A stretch of DNA of 64,000 bases from Bacillota bacterium (GCA_017626845.1 JAGAHX010000078.1:1-64000), one strand, 5' to 3'; counted from the stretch's first letter, positions 25,541 through 34,606 are shown. Notes: a model not told the origin generated them from the letters alone. A program made the numbers and translations.

Positions 25541-26647
25541 TCAGTCTGCACTGATCCGTATCATCTGTTCTTCGCCGAGGCCGATAATGGCCCGCATGTA
25601 ACCGGAAAGACCCGCATCGGCTTCGGGATCGCCGGTATCCACCAGCAGGGGACGGCCCTGCAGGTGGAACAGTTTTTCCCTTGTCGCAAGGATGAATAGG
25701 TGGTCTTTGCCGATCGCTTTTATCACAGCGCCGCTGATCTGCTGATTGCCTCTTCCCAGAAGGAAGCCCTGTCCGCCGGTGGGGGTGAGCACCAGGAACG
25801 ATTCTTTTTCCCGGATCCGCTGCAGGATGTCCGCTTCGCACAGATCTTTCTGCAGAAGCTTACCGTCTGCGATCAGGTCCACGCCAAGCAGCGTTCCTTC
25901 CAGCCCCAGGCCGTCCAGAAGCGCTTTCGTCGTGGTGCCGGGACCGACGAAATAGAAGCAGCCGGGCTTCATCCGCTTTGCCATCTCTGAGGCGATGGCG
26001 TTCTGCTGTGCACTTTCGGAGGCCGGCGATGCGGCTTTTCCGTGCTGCAGCAGCGAGCGGTCGTCGGGGACGGTCAGGTAGCCGTAGAGGCGGGTGCGGA
26101 CGAGATCGGCGCGCCAGGCATCCTCATCGATGTCCACGACTTCGATCTGTTTCGTCCGGCTGCGTTCTCCCTGCAGGACACGGCAGGCCAGTTCTCCTGC
26201 GGCTTCTGGCCGCAGGGCATAGACGGGGGAGTGGATCTTGACCCCTGCAGGAATGCCGATGCAGGGGATCTGCACCCCAGCCGCTACTAGGTCTCTGGCG
26301 GTGCCGTCACCTCCCGCAAAGAGCAGGAGTTCCGCTCCCGCCGCTTCGATGGCTTTGGCTGCCGCTATGGTGTCCGCTGCGGCGGTGGGCAGATTCGGAC
26401 GGTAGACGGTCTGGGTCTGAAAACCCTGGGCAAGGGCTTCGTTTTCTCCCATTTCGCCGGCCGCGCAGAGGATCGTGAGATTGCCGCGCAGAGGCTGCAG
26501 CGCTTTCAGCGCCGCCTCTGCGCGGGACGGGGCGCGCTGAACCGCGCCCCGCTGCGCGGCTTCCTCCGCAAGACCGTCGGTCCCTTTTAAGCCGACGCTT
26601 CCGCCCATGCCGGCGATGGGATTTACCAGCAGTCCGATCTTACGCAT
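25541..26647 (-). CDS. ATP-NAD kinase-like protein (AcoX/COG3199 family)
   Basis: 368 residues beginning MRKIGLLVNPIAGMGGSVGL, the N-terminal signature of COG3199, with the diacylglycerol/NAD-kinase glycine motif LLFAGGDGTARDL (about 102-114). The C-terminal half has GQGFLLGRGNQQISG. Such proteins often sit in operons for dehydrogenase complexes (for example acoX beside acetoin dehydrogenase), but their reaction is poorly defined. The start overlaps the upstream stop (TAATG), indicating translational coupling to the GcvPB-like gene. Confidence 0.85.
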   Translation of the reverse strand: MRKIGLLVNPIAGMGGSVGLKGTDGLAEEAAQRGAVQRAPSRAEAALKALQPLRGNLTILCAAGEMGENEALAQGFQTQTVYRPNLPTAAADTIAAAKAIEAAGAELLLFAGGDGTARDLVAAGVQIPCIGIPAGVKIHSPVYALRPEAAGELACRVLQGERSRTKQIEVVDIDEDAWRADLVRTRLYGYLTVPDDRSLLQHGKAASPASESAQQNAIASEMAKRMKPGCFYFVGPGTTTKALLDGLGLEGTLLGVDLIADGKLLQKDLCEADILQRIREKESFLVLTPTGGQGFLLGRGNQQISGAVIKAIGKDHLFILATREKLFHLQGRPLLVDTGDPEADAGLSGYMRAIIGLGEEQMIRISAD

Positions 26648-28212
26648 TATTGATACTTCTTCCGGTATGCTCTCCAGGTGACGGCCCACTGCTCGGGGTC
26701 ATCCATGTTGGATTCATCCAGCTGGTGGCATACGCTGCTGTGGGGCGCTGCCTTCAGGTATTTCGGATCGGTATAGGCTTCGTTGAAGACGTACTTCAGC
26801 GTTGCGATGTACTCGTCCAGATCCGCCTTGGAGGGCGTTTCCGTGGGCTCCAGTGTCATGGGTTCGGGCACATAGTAGGGGTGATGGCTGGTCCAGTAGT
26901 GCATGCCGAAGTCCATCATCCTGCGCTGGATGTCCGCCGTGCCTACGCCGGTCTCCTCCAGCAGCTTTTCCAGGGTGTAGCGGCACTGTTCGATGCGCTG
27001 CTTGCCCGGAATGTAAGGCGCGTCCACGAAGGGCAGCTCCATCAGCTTCTTGAACAGGTAGTTGTTGTTCAGGACCGCGGTCTTGGCTGCCTGATACAGG
27101 CCTTCCGCACCCAGGGCGCGGATCCAGGCGTAGGCCTTCAGCACGACCTGAGCCGCTCCGTTGAATTCGCGGATCTTGTGCATGCCGTAGGGGTTCTTCG
27201 CGTTTTCGTAATCGTAGTAGTACTTCTCACCGTCGAAACGGACGATGGGGGCGGGCAGGAAGGGCTCCAGGAAGTCTGCGCATCCTACCGCGCCGCAGGC
27301 GGGACCGCCGCAGCCGTGGGGTGCGGAGAAGGTCTTGTGCAGGTTGAAGAAGCAGGTGTCGAAGCCGGCTTCTCTTGCCCGGGTCACGCCCAGCAGACCG
27401 TTGGCATTCGCCTGGTCGTAGCCGCACAGACCGCCGTGCTCGTGCATGTAGCTCGTAAATTTCAGGACATTCTTGTTGTAGACGCCGGTATCTTCGGGGT
27501 TGGCCACGAAGAAGGCGGCAGTGTGTTCGTTGACGGCAGCTTTAAAGGCCTCGAAATCGGGGTAGCCGTCCTTGTCCGGGTGCAGGTAGATGATCTTAAA
27601 TCCCTTCAGGTGAGGTGCTGCCGCATCGGAGGGGTGGGAGTAGATCGTGGTGATGATCTCGTTGCGCTGCTTCTCTTCTCCTCTGGACTTGAAATAGGAG
27701 TAGACGAGGGAAGCCATGCCCAGGATAGCCTGAGAACCGCCGCCGGGCTGCATGGTAAAGGCATCCATGCCGGAGATCTCGCAGAAATACTGATTGGTCT
27801 TGTAGAGGATCTCCATGATGCCCTGAGCCGTGCTTTCGTCCTGCAGCGGATGCATTTCGCGCATCTGGGGCAGGTTGGCCAGCTGTTCGTTTACCTTCGG
27901 GCTGTACTTTACGGTGCAGGTACCCTGGCCGATCTCCACGTTGACGTCGGTGCCGAGGGTCTCCTGGGCCAGTCTTGCATAGTGGCGCAGCACTCTGGGC
28001 TGGGAGATCTCCGGCAGAGCAGGGGCCTGCTCTCTCTTTAAGAATGCGGGGATCGCTGCGGTGCCTTCCGTGGCTTCGCAGATCGCCTTTTCCGCTTTAT
28101 TGACCAGAACACCGCGCTCGCCGGGCTGTGTGAGCTCGAAAATCACAGGCTCGTCCCACTTGGCCTGGTGGAATCCGGTGCGTACGGGATTGCTTCTGTC
28201 GATCTTTTTCAT
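26647..28212 (-). CDS. gcvPB: Glycine decarboxylase P-protein subunit 2-like PLP enzyme
   Basis: 521 residues, close to GcvPB length. The PLP lysine is in FFNLHKTFSAPHG (Lys about 293). Other GcvPB landmarks are MQPGGGSQAILG (about 154-165), YSHPSDAAAPHLKGF and GGLCGYDQANANGL. The glycine-rich loop after the lysine reads GCGGPACGAVG, whereas bacterial GcvPB normally has GGGGPGAGPVG, so two extra cysteines appear. ATG 28212 overlaps the GcvPA-like stop (TAATG). No lipoyl H-protein or T-protein gene is present, so the usual glycine cleavage role is not assured. Confidence 0.85.
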   Translation of the reverse strand: MKKIDRSNPVRTGFHQAKWDEPVIFELTQPGERGVLVNKAEKAICEATEGTAAIPAFLKREQAPALPEISQPRVLRHYARLAQETLGTDVNVEIGQGTCTVKYSPKVNEQLANLPQMREMHPLQDESTAQGIMEILYKTNQYFCEISGMDAFTMQPGGGSQAILGMASLVYSYFKSRGEEKQRNEIITTIYSHPSDAAAPHLKGFKIIYLHPDKDGYPDFEAFKAAVNEHTAAFFVANPEDTGVYNKNVLKFTSYMHEHGGLCGYDQANANGLLGVTRAREAGFDTCFFNLHKTFSAPHGCGGPACGAVGCADFLEPFLPAPIVRFDGEKYYYDYENAKNPYGMHKIREFNGAAQVVLKAYAWIRALGAEGLYQAAKTAVLNNNYLFKKLMELPFVDAPYIPGKQRIEQCRYTLEKLLEETGVGTADIQRRMMDFGMHYWTSHHPYYVPEPMTLEPTETPSKADLDEYIATLKYVFNEAYTDPKYLKAAPHSSVCHQLDESNMDDPEQWAVTWRAYRKKYQ

Positions 28213-29621
28213 TACGCTTCGCCTCCTTCCAGGATGCAGGCAAGTTCTGCTGTCAGTCTGTCGATATCTTCCTTCGTATGGATCTCGGTGACGCAGTACA
28301 TGGCGCATTCACCCATCCATTCGAATTCCTTGGACAGATCCTTGCCGCCGAAGATGTTCTTTGCCAGCAGCGCCTTGTTGATCTGTGTGACGGTCTTTCC
28401 GGTCTTGGAGAAGTCGAGAACGAATTCTTCGAAGAACGGATCTGCAAACCGCAGGGATACGCCGGGCAGCTGTGCCAGTTTCTTAGCGGCATACTGGGCG
28501 TTTCTCATGATGGTCTCGCCGACTTCCTGCATGCCCTTCGGGCCCATGGTGGCGAGGTAGACGCCTGCAGTGATGCCCCACAGAGCGGTCTGGGTACCTA
28601 CGTATTCTTTGGCCTGGTCTCTCAGATGGCCGAAGGAGGTTCTGTCGTAGGCGACATCCGCGAAGGCGTATTCGCCTTCCTTGGAGGTCTGGCAGATGCC
28701 GAAGAGGCGGGAGGGGAATTCCAGCACGTACTTGGGGTCGTCCATGGTAGCCATGAAGCCGGACTGACCGCCGCCGTAGTTCATGTGGATGCCCAGGGAC
28801 TGTACGTCGCCGCAGATGATGTCCGCGCCGAAGGAGCGGGGAGAGGCGACGACGCCGAGGCTGATCGGGTCACAGCCGCAGACCACCTGAGCGCCGGCGG
28901 CATGCGCCATGTCGGAGATCTTCTGTGCGTCGATCTCGAACATGCCCAGATATTCGGGATTTTCGAAGTAGACGGCACCGACTTCCGCGTTCAGCTTAGC
29001 CTTCAGATCGTTCAGGTCCATGCGGCCCGTGGCGGGGTCCGCCTTGACGATCACGAAGTCCAGATCGGGTTCGCAGTAATTGCGGATGATCTCCCGCTTG
29101 TCGGGGTCCATGCTCTCGGGGAGCAGGGCGATGCGCTTTTCCGCTACGCGGCAGGCCATGCGGATCGCGGTAGCGGCTGCCTGGGAGTAATCCATGGTCG
29201 GCACGTTGACCACTTCCATGTCCACCATTTCGGCGACAAGGCTCTCGAATTCGAACAGCGCCTGGAAGCGGCCGAAGTCGTTGTAGGATTCGCCGCCGTA
29301 AGCGGTGAGGAATTCGCCTTTGGACGCGATCTCATCGCAAAGGGCGGGAACATAGTGCTGGTAGCAGCCTGCACCCAGGAAATTCAGCGCATCTGCGCAA
29401 CTCTTGTTCTTCTTCAGCAGCCCTTCCACGTGGCGTCTCAGCTCGTATTCCGAGCCGAATGCCTCAGGAATGTTCATGTTCTCCTTGAGAACGATCTCCT
29501 GCGGAACTTCCTCGTGAAGCTCCTCGATGGAGGTCAGCCCGATCTCCCTCAGCATCTCCGCTTCGACTTCCGGCACGGAATTCGGGATGTAAGGGTGACT
29601 TTTGAATCCTTTTACACTCAT
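28212..29621 (-). CDS. gcvPA: Glycine decarboxylase P-protein subunit 1-like
   Basis: 469 residues starting MSVKGFKSHPYIPNSVPEVE, the family N-terminus. FLGAGCYQHYVPALCDEIAS (about 81-100) aligns with GcvPA. The next motif reads FLTAYGGESYNDFGRFQ (about 104-120), whereas canonical P-proteins have FYTAYTPYQPEISQGxLQ; the PYQPE..QG element is lost. That segment lies near the active site in P-proteins, so a changed substrate or acceptor is plausible. AGGAAAAGAGGT precedes the ATG. It sits 53 bases after the first SDR gene. Confidence 0.85.
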   Translation of the reverse strand: MSVKGFKSHPYIPNSVPEVEAEMLREIGLTSIEELHEEVPQEIVLKENMNIPEAFGSEYELRRHVEGLLKKNKSCADALNFLGAGCYQHYVPALCDEIASKGEFLTAYGGESYNDFGRFQALFEFESLVAEMVDMEVVNVPTMDYSQAAATAIRMACRVAEKRIALLPESMDPDKREIIRNYCEPDLDFVIVKADPATGRMDLNDLKAKLNAEVGAVYFENPEYLGMFEIDAQKISDMAHAAGAQVVCGCDPISLGVVASPRSFGADIICGDVQSLGIHMNYGGGQSGFMATMDDPKYVLEFPSRLFGICQTSKEGEYAFADVAYDRTSFGHLRDQAKEYVGTQTALWGITAGVYLATMGPKGMQEVGETIMRNAQYAAKKLAQLPGVSLRFADPFFEEFVLDFSKTGKTVTQINKALLAKNIFGGKDLSKEFEWMGECAMYCVTEIHTKEDIDRLTAELACILEGGEA

Positions 29622-29674
29622 ACCTCTTTTCCTTTCGTGTTTTGATTTATATGAAGGTATAATTTCTGACGATG

Positions 29675-30469
29675 TTATGCGATGCCGCCGCCGTCCACGA
29701 CCAGGGCTGCGCCGGTCATCCAGCCGGCCAGGTCGGACACCAGGAACAGCACGCCTTTGGCGATATCCTCCGGCATTCCGATGCGGCCCAGAGGCCGTCC
29801 CGCGCCGCAGGAATAGAGGAATGGTTCGATGTCCGCTTCGCTCTTGATCTCTCCGGTCTGCCAGCCTTCGTCGATCATCATGTCCGTCACGGTATCGCCG
29901 GGGTTGATGGAGTTGACCCGGATATGATCTTTCCCGTGGTCGATGGCCATGGCCCGGGTCACGTTGACGATGCCGCCCTTGACGGCGCAGTAAGCCGCCG
30001 CCTGGTCGCCTCCCTTGAGTCCCCAGCCGGAGCCGGTGTTGACGATGGAGCCGCCGCCGACTTTCTTCATCTCGGGAATGACGTATTTGCTCATGAGGAA
30101 CAGCCCCTTCAGGCCCACATCCAGCACGAAATCCCATTCCTTTTCGGAAAGAGCGTCGATGGTCTTCCGCACGGTGACCCCCGCATTGTTGTGCAGGATG
30201 TCGATGCGGCCGAAGCGGCTGACGATGGCTTCCACGGTATTCTTAACGTTTTCTTCGTTCGTGACGTCGCAGGCGAAGAATGCGGCGTTACGGCCTGCAT
30301 CCCGCAGTTCCTGCGCCTTTTCTTCCCCCTTGGAGCTGATATCTACGAGGGCGACTGCCGCACCGTAAGCGGAGAGCATCTGGGCAACGGCGAGACCGAT
30401 GCCTCCTCCCGCGCCGGTGATGACGGCGACTTTCCCGGTCAGATCCAGCGGGTTTCCTTTTTCGATCAT
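29675..30469 (-). CDS. Short-chain dehydrogenase/reductase (operon gene 1)
   Basis: 264 residues. VAVITGAGGGIGLAVA (about 14-29), acidic Asp after beta-2 (ALVDIS, favouring NAD), HNNAGV, Ser in NTGSGWG, YCAVKGG catalytic pair and a C-terminal TGAALVVDGGG. It is the promoter-proximal gene of the six-gene operon, with GGAGG six bases upstream. It differs clearly from the second SDR of the same operon, so the two probably act on different intermediates. Confidence 0.92.
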   Translation of the reverse strand: MIEKGNPLDLTGKVAVITGAGGGIGLAVAQMLSAYGAAVALVDISSKGEEKAQELRDAGRNAAFFACDVTNEENVKNTVEAIVSRFGRIDILHNNAGVTVRKTIDALSEKEWDFVLDVGLKGLFLMSKYVIPEMKKVGGGSIVNTGSGWGLKGGDQAAAYCAVKGGIVNVTRAMAIDHGKDHIRVNSINPGDTVTDMMIDEGWQTGEIKSEADIEPFLYSCGAGRPLGRIGMPEDIAKGVLFLVSDLAGWMTGAALVVDGGGIA

Positions 30470-30525
30470 AAGGAGCCTCCTTGCATGGTTCTAGCATAGA
30501 AAAAATCGATAATACTTCAATTTCT

Positions 30526-30555
30526 ATTATATAGATTTGCGTCCTATTATTCCAA
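30526..30555 (-). promoter_or_regulatory. Promoter of the six-gene SDR/GcvP-like operon
   Basis: On the minus strand TTGGAA (30550-30555), 18-base spacer, perfect TATAAT (30526-30531). Confidence 0.7.
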
Positions 30556-30603
30556 TCAATCTTTGCTTTTATGGTAAAATGAAAGCAGGAGGAAGATAAC
30601 AGA

Positions 30604-31863
30604 ATGAGAGAATTCCGCGAAGTCGGTCCGGAGTGGATCGACGACTATATGTATATCTATCTGAACGCCTATCCGGCGTTCAAATCTCTGGATGAGGACT
30701 GCTGGGACCGCTACCGCAGGAAGGTGCTGCGGGACATGGATCTGGACGAGAAGACAAAGTTCTACGGCGGATTCGAGGACGGCAGGCTGTGCGCGATCAT
30801 GAAGCTGATCGATTTCGACATCAACCTGTACGGCAGGATGCAGAAGGCCGTCGGCGTCATGTCGCTGGCGGTGCATCCGGCGGAAAAGAAGAAGGGCTGG
30901 GCCCTGGAAAGTATTCATTATTCGGAGCAGTACGCCCGGAAGCGCGGTGCGCTGGTCAACATGTTCCTGCCGTTCAGCATCGGTTTTTACCGCAAAATGG
31001 GTTACGGGCTGGGCTCGAAACTGGAGGAATACCATCTGCCCACGGCGAACCTGCCGAAGTGCAAGGATCTGTCCAAGGTGCGGATGATGAAGCTGGACGA
31101 GCTGGACCGCATCCTGGCATGCAACGAACAGATGGTGCGGAAGACCCACGGCATGATCTCGAAATTCGAAGAAGAAGTGCGCATCCTGCGGGGCGACACC
31201 GCGGTGCTGTTTGCCGGATACGAAGAAGAGGGGCAGCTGCGGGGATACGTGATGTACCGCTACGAGAATGCCCACGAGGATAACTATACGATCAACCGGA
31301 TCTCCGTGGAGGAGCTGGTCTACGACTCCGGCGAAGTGCTGCGCGCCCTCCTGGGCTTCCTGCGCAACCAGGCGGATCTGGCCCAGACGATCCTCATCCG
31401 CACGGGCGAGCCGGACTTCTACCAGCTGCTGGACGATCCCACGGATGTCTGCGGACACTACATCAACTACGGCTATCTGCAGACGAACGTCTCCGCCATG
31501 GGAAACATGTACAAGGTGCTTGACCCGCAGGAATACGTGAATGCGCTGTCCTACCGCAGATTCCCGAAAGCGGACTTCGCGGTGCGGTTCGAATACGAAG
31601 ATGAGATGGAACACTGCGAAAGCGCACTGACGGTGCGGTTCGTGCCCGAAGGGGAAGGCCGCCGCTGGGAAGCTTCGGAAGGCAAAGCCGACGTGACGGT
31701 GACCTGCCGCAAGGCGGATCTGTCGTCGCTGCTCCTGAATTCCTGCCGGTTTGCCGGCATGGTGCGGATCGGCGCGATGCAGATCTCCGATCCGTCTTAC
31801 ACGGAACTGCTGGATAACGTGCTGTATTACAGCGAAAAGCCTTTCAGCAACGTGGACTATTGA
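30604..31863 (+). CDS. Eis-like GNAT acetyltransferase with sterol-carrier-like C-terminus
   Basis: 419 residues. The N-terminal GNAT domain contains VMSLAVHPAEKKKGWALESI (about 84-103, acetyl-CoA loop region, though the usual RGxG/A is replaced by KKGW). A second GNAT-like domain follows, then a C-terminal SCP2-like domain, the Eis layout. Start ATG 30604 follows AGGAGG; an extended -10 (TGGTAAAAT) lies just upstream. It probably acetylates amines on small molecules or peptides. Its last bases overlap the convergent next gene by seven. Confidence 0.85.
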   Translation: MREFREVGPEWIDDYMYIYLNAYPAFKSLDEDCWDRYRRKVLRDMDLDEKTKFYGGFEDGRLCAIMKLIDFDINLYGRMQKAVGVMSLAVHPAEKKKGWALESIHYSEQYARKRGALVNMFLPFSIGFYRKMGYGLGSKLEEYHLPTANLPKCKDLSKVRMMKLDELDRILACNEQMVRKTHGMISKFEEEVRILRGDTAVLFAGYEEEGQLRGYVMYRYENAHEDNYTINRISVEELVYDSGEVLRALLGFLRNQADLAQTILIRTGEPDFYQLLDDPTDVCGHYINYGYLQTNVSAMGNMYKVLDPQEYVNALSYRRFPKADFAVRFEYEDEMEHCESALTVRFVPEGEGRRWEASEGKADVTVTCRKADLSSLLLNSCRFAGMVRIGAMQISDPSYTELLDNVLYYSEKPFSNVDY

Positions 31864-32501
31864 CGCCTTTTTCTGCCGGCGGCCAGATAGACGGCGACAA
31901 AGGCGGCAAGCAGCGCTGCGATGAGGATGGCGCAGTTGCGGAAGAATTCCTCCGGCATGACGAGGATGATCTGGTCCTTGGCCGGGTCAAACACCCAGTT
32001 CGTCTTGCCCGGGAAAAAGATCTTGTGGAAGACCGTAAAAGCCCGGTCGAAATCGGAAGCCGCAAAAGCGCCGAATCCGCCGAATAGAACGAGGATCAGA
32101 ACCCCTGCCCAGAAGGACGGGCCCCGGCCCGCCAAACGGGCGGGGGTCTCTTTTTTGCTGCGGAAAAGGATGAGAGCTGCGAGGAGCAGGATGCCCGTGA
32201 CGGCGAAGAGCCGAAGATCGAGGCGGAATAAAACCCGGCAGTCTGCAAAATGCGTCATGCCGTCTTCCGACCATTTCAGGTCGCCTGTCGCAAAATCGGC
32301 GCCCTTCAGTTCGAAATCCATCATGTCGTCGTAAGCTTTGCGGATCTGCTCATGGGTCCAGCCGGTCTTCTCCGGCATGTCCAGCGCGTCGATATGGGCG
32401 TAGTAAAAAGGCCGGCATAAGATGGGCACGGCAACGGAGGCGCTGATGGCAAACAGCGCCAGCAGCAGGATGAGGATGCAGGCAAGACCCTTGTTTTTCA
32501 T
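31857..32501 (-). CDS. TIGR01906/DUF1461 family membrane protein
   Basis: 214 residues. Hydrophobic N-terminus (about 5-27), an extracytoplasmic segment with MPEKTGWTHEQIRKAYDDMM (about 43-62) and HFADCR, then three further membrane helices. This matches the TIGR01906 integral membrane family of Firmicutes, function unknown. AAAGGAAA precedes the ATG, which overlaps the YhhN-like stop (ATGA). Confidence 0.8.
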   Translation of the reverse strand: MKNKGLACILILLLALFAISASVAVPILCRPFYYAHIDALDMPEKTGWTHEQIRKAYDDMMDFELKGADFATGDLKWSEDGMTHFADCRVLFRLDLRLFAVTGILLLAALILFRSKKETPARLAGRGPSFWAGVLILVLFGGFGAFAASDFDRAFTVFHKIFFPGKTNWVFDPAKDQIILVMPEEFFRNCAILIAALLAAFVAVYLAAGRKRRQ

Positions 32502-33142
32502 GAGAGCGTTTCCTTTCTGTCAGAAGGATAGGCCGACGCACGGATGAGGCATTGCCCGGGCAGGTAGAAGCCCCACATGGCGATGGTTGCAAAGCGGTGC
32601 AGCGCGGCAGGTCCGAGGCCGGGCAGGTTGTGGATGCCGACGCAGAGATCGCAGCAGAAGAATAGGGCGAGGCCTGCGGCAAACAGCTGCCATTTGCGCT
32701 GCGGATCTTCGGCTGCCTTCCGTACGGCCTTGACTAGGTTGACCGCGAACAGGGCGATATAGCCGGCGGCCAGGGCCTCCGTCGGACCAAAGCCCGGGAC
32801 CGCATAGGCGGTCAGTCCGGCCGCAGCAGGCAGCAGATACAGAGCGGCCCCTGAGCCTGTCGAAGGGCCTTGGGAACGCCGGATTCGTATCGCATAGCAG
32901 ACCTGTACGGCGAGAAAACACAGGATGCCGGCTGCATAATACCGGTCCAGCACGAGGAGAAAAACGTCTGCGGCTGCCGTAAATATTAGGGCCGCGCTGA
33001 TGGTTTTCTCGCGAAAATCGAGAACAGATACGGCTAACAGCAGAATCGAGAAAAATTTTATCGGTGTCGAATTTGCGGAGCCGAAAATATCCATTTCTAA
33101 AAATGTCAGGTATAAAATTGTTTCGGCCGCATAAAGTAGCAT
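32498..33142 (-). CDS. YhhN-like membrane protein
   Basis: 214 residues, about seven to eight membrane helices, with FLLVLDRYYAAGILCFLAVQ and FFCCDLCVGIHN, where YhhN (lysoplasmalogenase-like/TMEM86) proteins keep acidic and His/Asn residues. Start ATG 33142 follows AAGGGA. A palindromic repeat inserted in the gene adds the hydrophilic residues GPSTGSG between helices. Confidence 0.7.
   Translation of the reverse strand: MLLYAAETILYLTFLEMDIFGSANSTPIKFFSILLLAVSVLDFREKTISAALIFTAAADVFLLVLDRYYAAGILCFLAVQVCYAIRIRRSQGPSTGSGAALYLLPAAAGLTAYAVPGFGPTEALAAGYIALFAVNLVKAVRKAAEDPQRKWQLFAAGLALFFCCDLCVGIHNLPGLGPAALHRFATIAMWGFYLPGQCLIRASAYPSDRKETLS
32847..32870. repeat. REP-like palindrome inside a coding gene
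   Basis: GGCCC-CTGAGCCTGTCGAA-GGGCC. The core CTGAGCCTGTCGAAGG is a repeat type known from many bacterial genomes. Here it lies in frame in the YhhN-like gene and encodes STGSG in a loop. Confidence 0.65.
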
Positions 33143-33247
33143 TTACCGTATCCCTTCTGTTTTAGTCAATTTTATCATATTTTTTGTTGTATACTTAAAG
33201 AAGCAAACAGAGTTCAGTCTTTTCTTTTGAATAGGGAGGTCGTACGC

Positions 33248-34465
33248 ATGGATAGGACGGATTTAAAGGAACTGAGAAAGAAGCTGCACCAGACGCTGAC
33301 AGGTCCTGCTTTGCCTGTAGATGCGGTGCTGGATGCCGTAGACGTCCTCGTCCGGGAGCTGCAGAGCGGCGTATACAGCGACCTTCTGGGGGAATACGAT
33401 CTGTCGAATTCTCCTGAGAGACTGTCGATCACGGCGCGGCAGATGGGACGCCGGACGCTGCAGAAACGGCTGGAGGAGGAGCTGACGCCTCTGAAGGATA
33501 CGCCGCAGCTCACCCGCCGCAGGGTGCCTCTGGGCGTGCTGCTGCACATCGCGGCCGGCAATACGGACGTGCTGCCCGTCTTTACGGTGCTGGAAGGGCT
33601 CATCACCGGCAACATCAACATCGTAAAGCTTCCGTCCCACGACGGCGGTTTTACGGAAAAGATGATGGAGATCCTGCTCCATCTGGAACCGAAACTGGCT
33701 GAGTACATCTATCTGGTCAACGCGCCGTCCTCCGATGTGGAGACGCTGCGCAGCCTGGCGGAGATGTCCAATGCCGTGGTGGTCTGGGGCGGAGACGATG
33801 CCGTACGGACGGTCCGGCGCATTACGGAGCCGGATACCAAGATCTTTGAATGGGGTCACAAACTGAGCTTCGCCTATCTGGCCGGCGATTTTATGCACTG
33901 GAGCGTGGAAAACGACCTGAAGGGGCTGGCCCAGCACATCTTCCGCACGCAGCAGCTCCTCACCAGCAGCTGTCAGGTGATCTACCTGGATACGGACGAT
34001 CCTGCGAAGCAGCAGCAGTTCTGCGAACGGTTCCTGCCGATCCTGGAGAACGAATTCGTTACGGAGGAGGCGAACGACAACGTCATCTCCGAAGGCACGC
34101 TCAAGCGGTTTACGGCCAGGACGAAGGAGAGAGAACCGCTTCCCGGCGAGAAGGAATACAAGGCGGAGCATTGCCGCTTAACGGCCTGCGAAGACCAGGC
34201 GCTGGACGGTTCGGGCCGGTTCGGCCACATGCTGGTCAAACGGCTGCCGCAGGAGCAGATCGTCCCGGTGCTGTCTCCGTATAACGGTTATCTGCATACG
34301 GCGGGCGTGCTGGAGGGCAGCACGAAGGTCCAGGAACTGCTGATCCATGCCGGGGTCACCCGCATTACGAAACTGGCGGATATGTCGCGGTATTTCGACG
34401 GAGAGGCCCACGACGGCGTCTTCCCGCTGGAACTGTATACGAAGATCGTGGATATTCAGAAGTAA
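33248..34465 (+). CDS. LuxC-family acyl-CoA reductase
   Basis: 405 residues with an aldehyde-dehydrogenase-like fold. VPLGVLLHIAAGNTDVLPVF (about 93-112) is a LuxC-family signature, VVVWGGDDAVR the cofactor region, and LTSSCQVIYL (about 238-247) carries the likely catalytic Cys. It would reduce an acyl-CoA or acyl thioester to the aldehyde with NAD(P)H. GGGAGG sits eight bases before ATG 33248. A TATACT -10 lies at about 33192. No LuxE or LuxD partner is adjacent. Confidence 0.85.
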   Translation: MDRTDLKELRKKLHQTLTGPALPVDAVLDAVDVLVRELQSGVYSDLLGEYDLSNSPERLSITARQMGRRTLQKRLEEELTPLKDTPQLTRRRVPLGVLLHIAAGNTDVLPVFTVLEGLITGNINIVKLPSHDGGFTEKMMEILLHLEPKLAEYIYLVNAPSSDVETLRSLAEMSNAVVVWGGDDAVRTVRRITEPDTKIFEWGHKLSFAYLAGDFMHWSVENDLKGLAQHIFRTQQLLTSSCQVIYLDTDDPAKQQQFCERFLPILENEFVTEEANDNVISEGTLKRFTARTKEREPLPGEKEYKAEHCRLTACEDQALDGSGRFGHMLVKRLPQEQIVPVLSPYNGYLHTAGVLEGSTKVQELLIHAGVTRITKLADMSRYFDGEAHDGVFPLELYTKIVDIQK

Positions 34466-34484
34466 AACACAACCTGTATATACG

Positions 34485-34515
34485 ACAAAAGAGTGGGCAA
34501 GACCCACTCTTTTGT
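34485..34515. terminator. Terminator after the LuxC-like gene
   Basis: Perfect 13-bp arms ACAAAAGAGTGGG/CCCACTCTTTTGT with a 5-base loop. It also faces the tRNA-Ser gene on the other strand and can serve both. Confidence 0.9.
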
Positions 34516-34518
34516 ATT

Positions 34519-34606
34519 TGGCGGACGACATGGGACTCGAACCCACGAGGCCTTTCAGCCCTACTCGCTTTCCAGGCGAGCTCCTTAGCCACTCGGTCAA
34601 TCGTCC
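34519..34606 (-). tRNA. tRNA-Ser (anticodon GGA)
   Basis: 88 nt on the minus strand. Acceptor GGACGAT pairs with the 3' strand, CTCGC-CTGGAAA-GCGAG gives anticodon GGA, a long variable arm (AGGGCTGAAAGGCCT) marks a class II tRNA, the T-arm reads GTGGGTTCGAGTCCCAT, and CCA is encoded (34519-34521). Confidence 0.95.
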
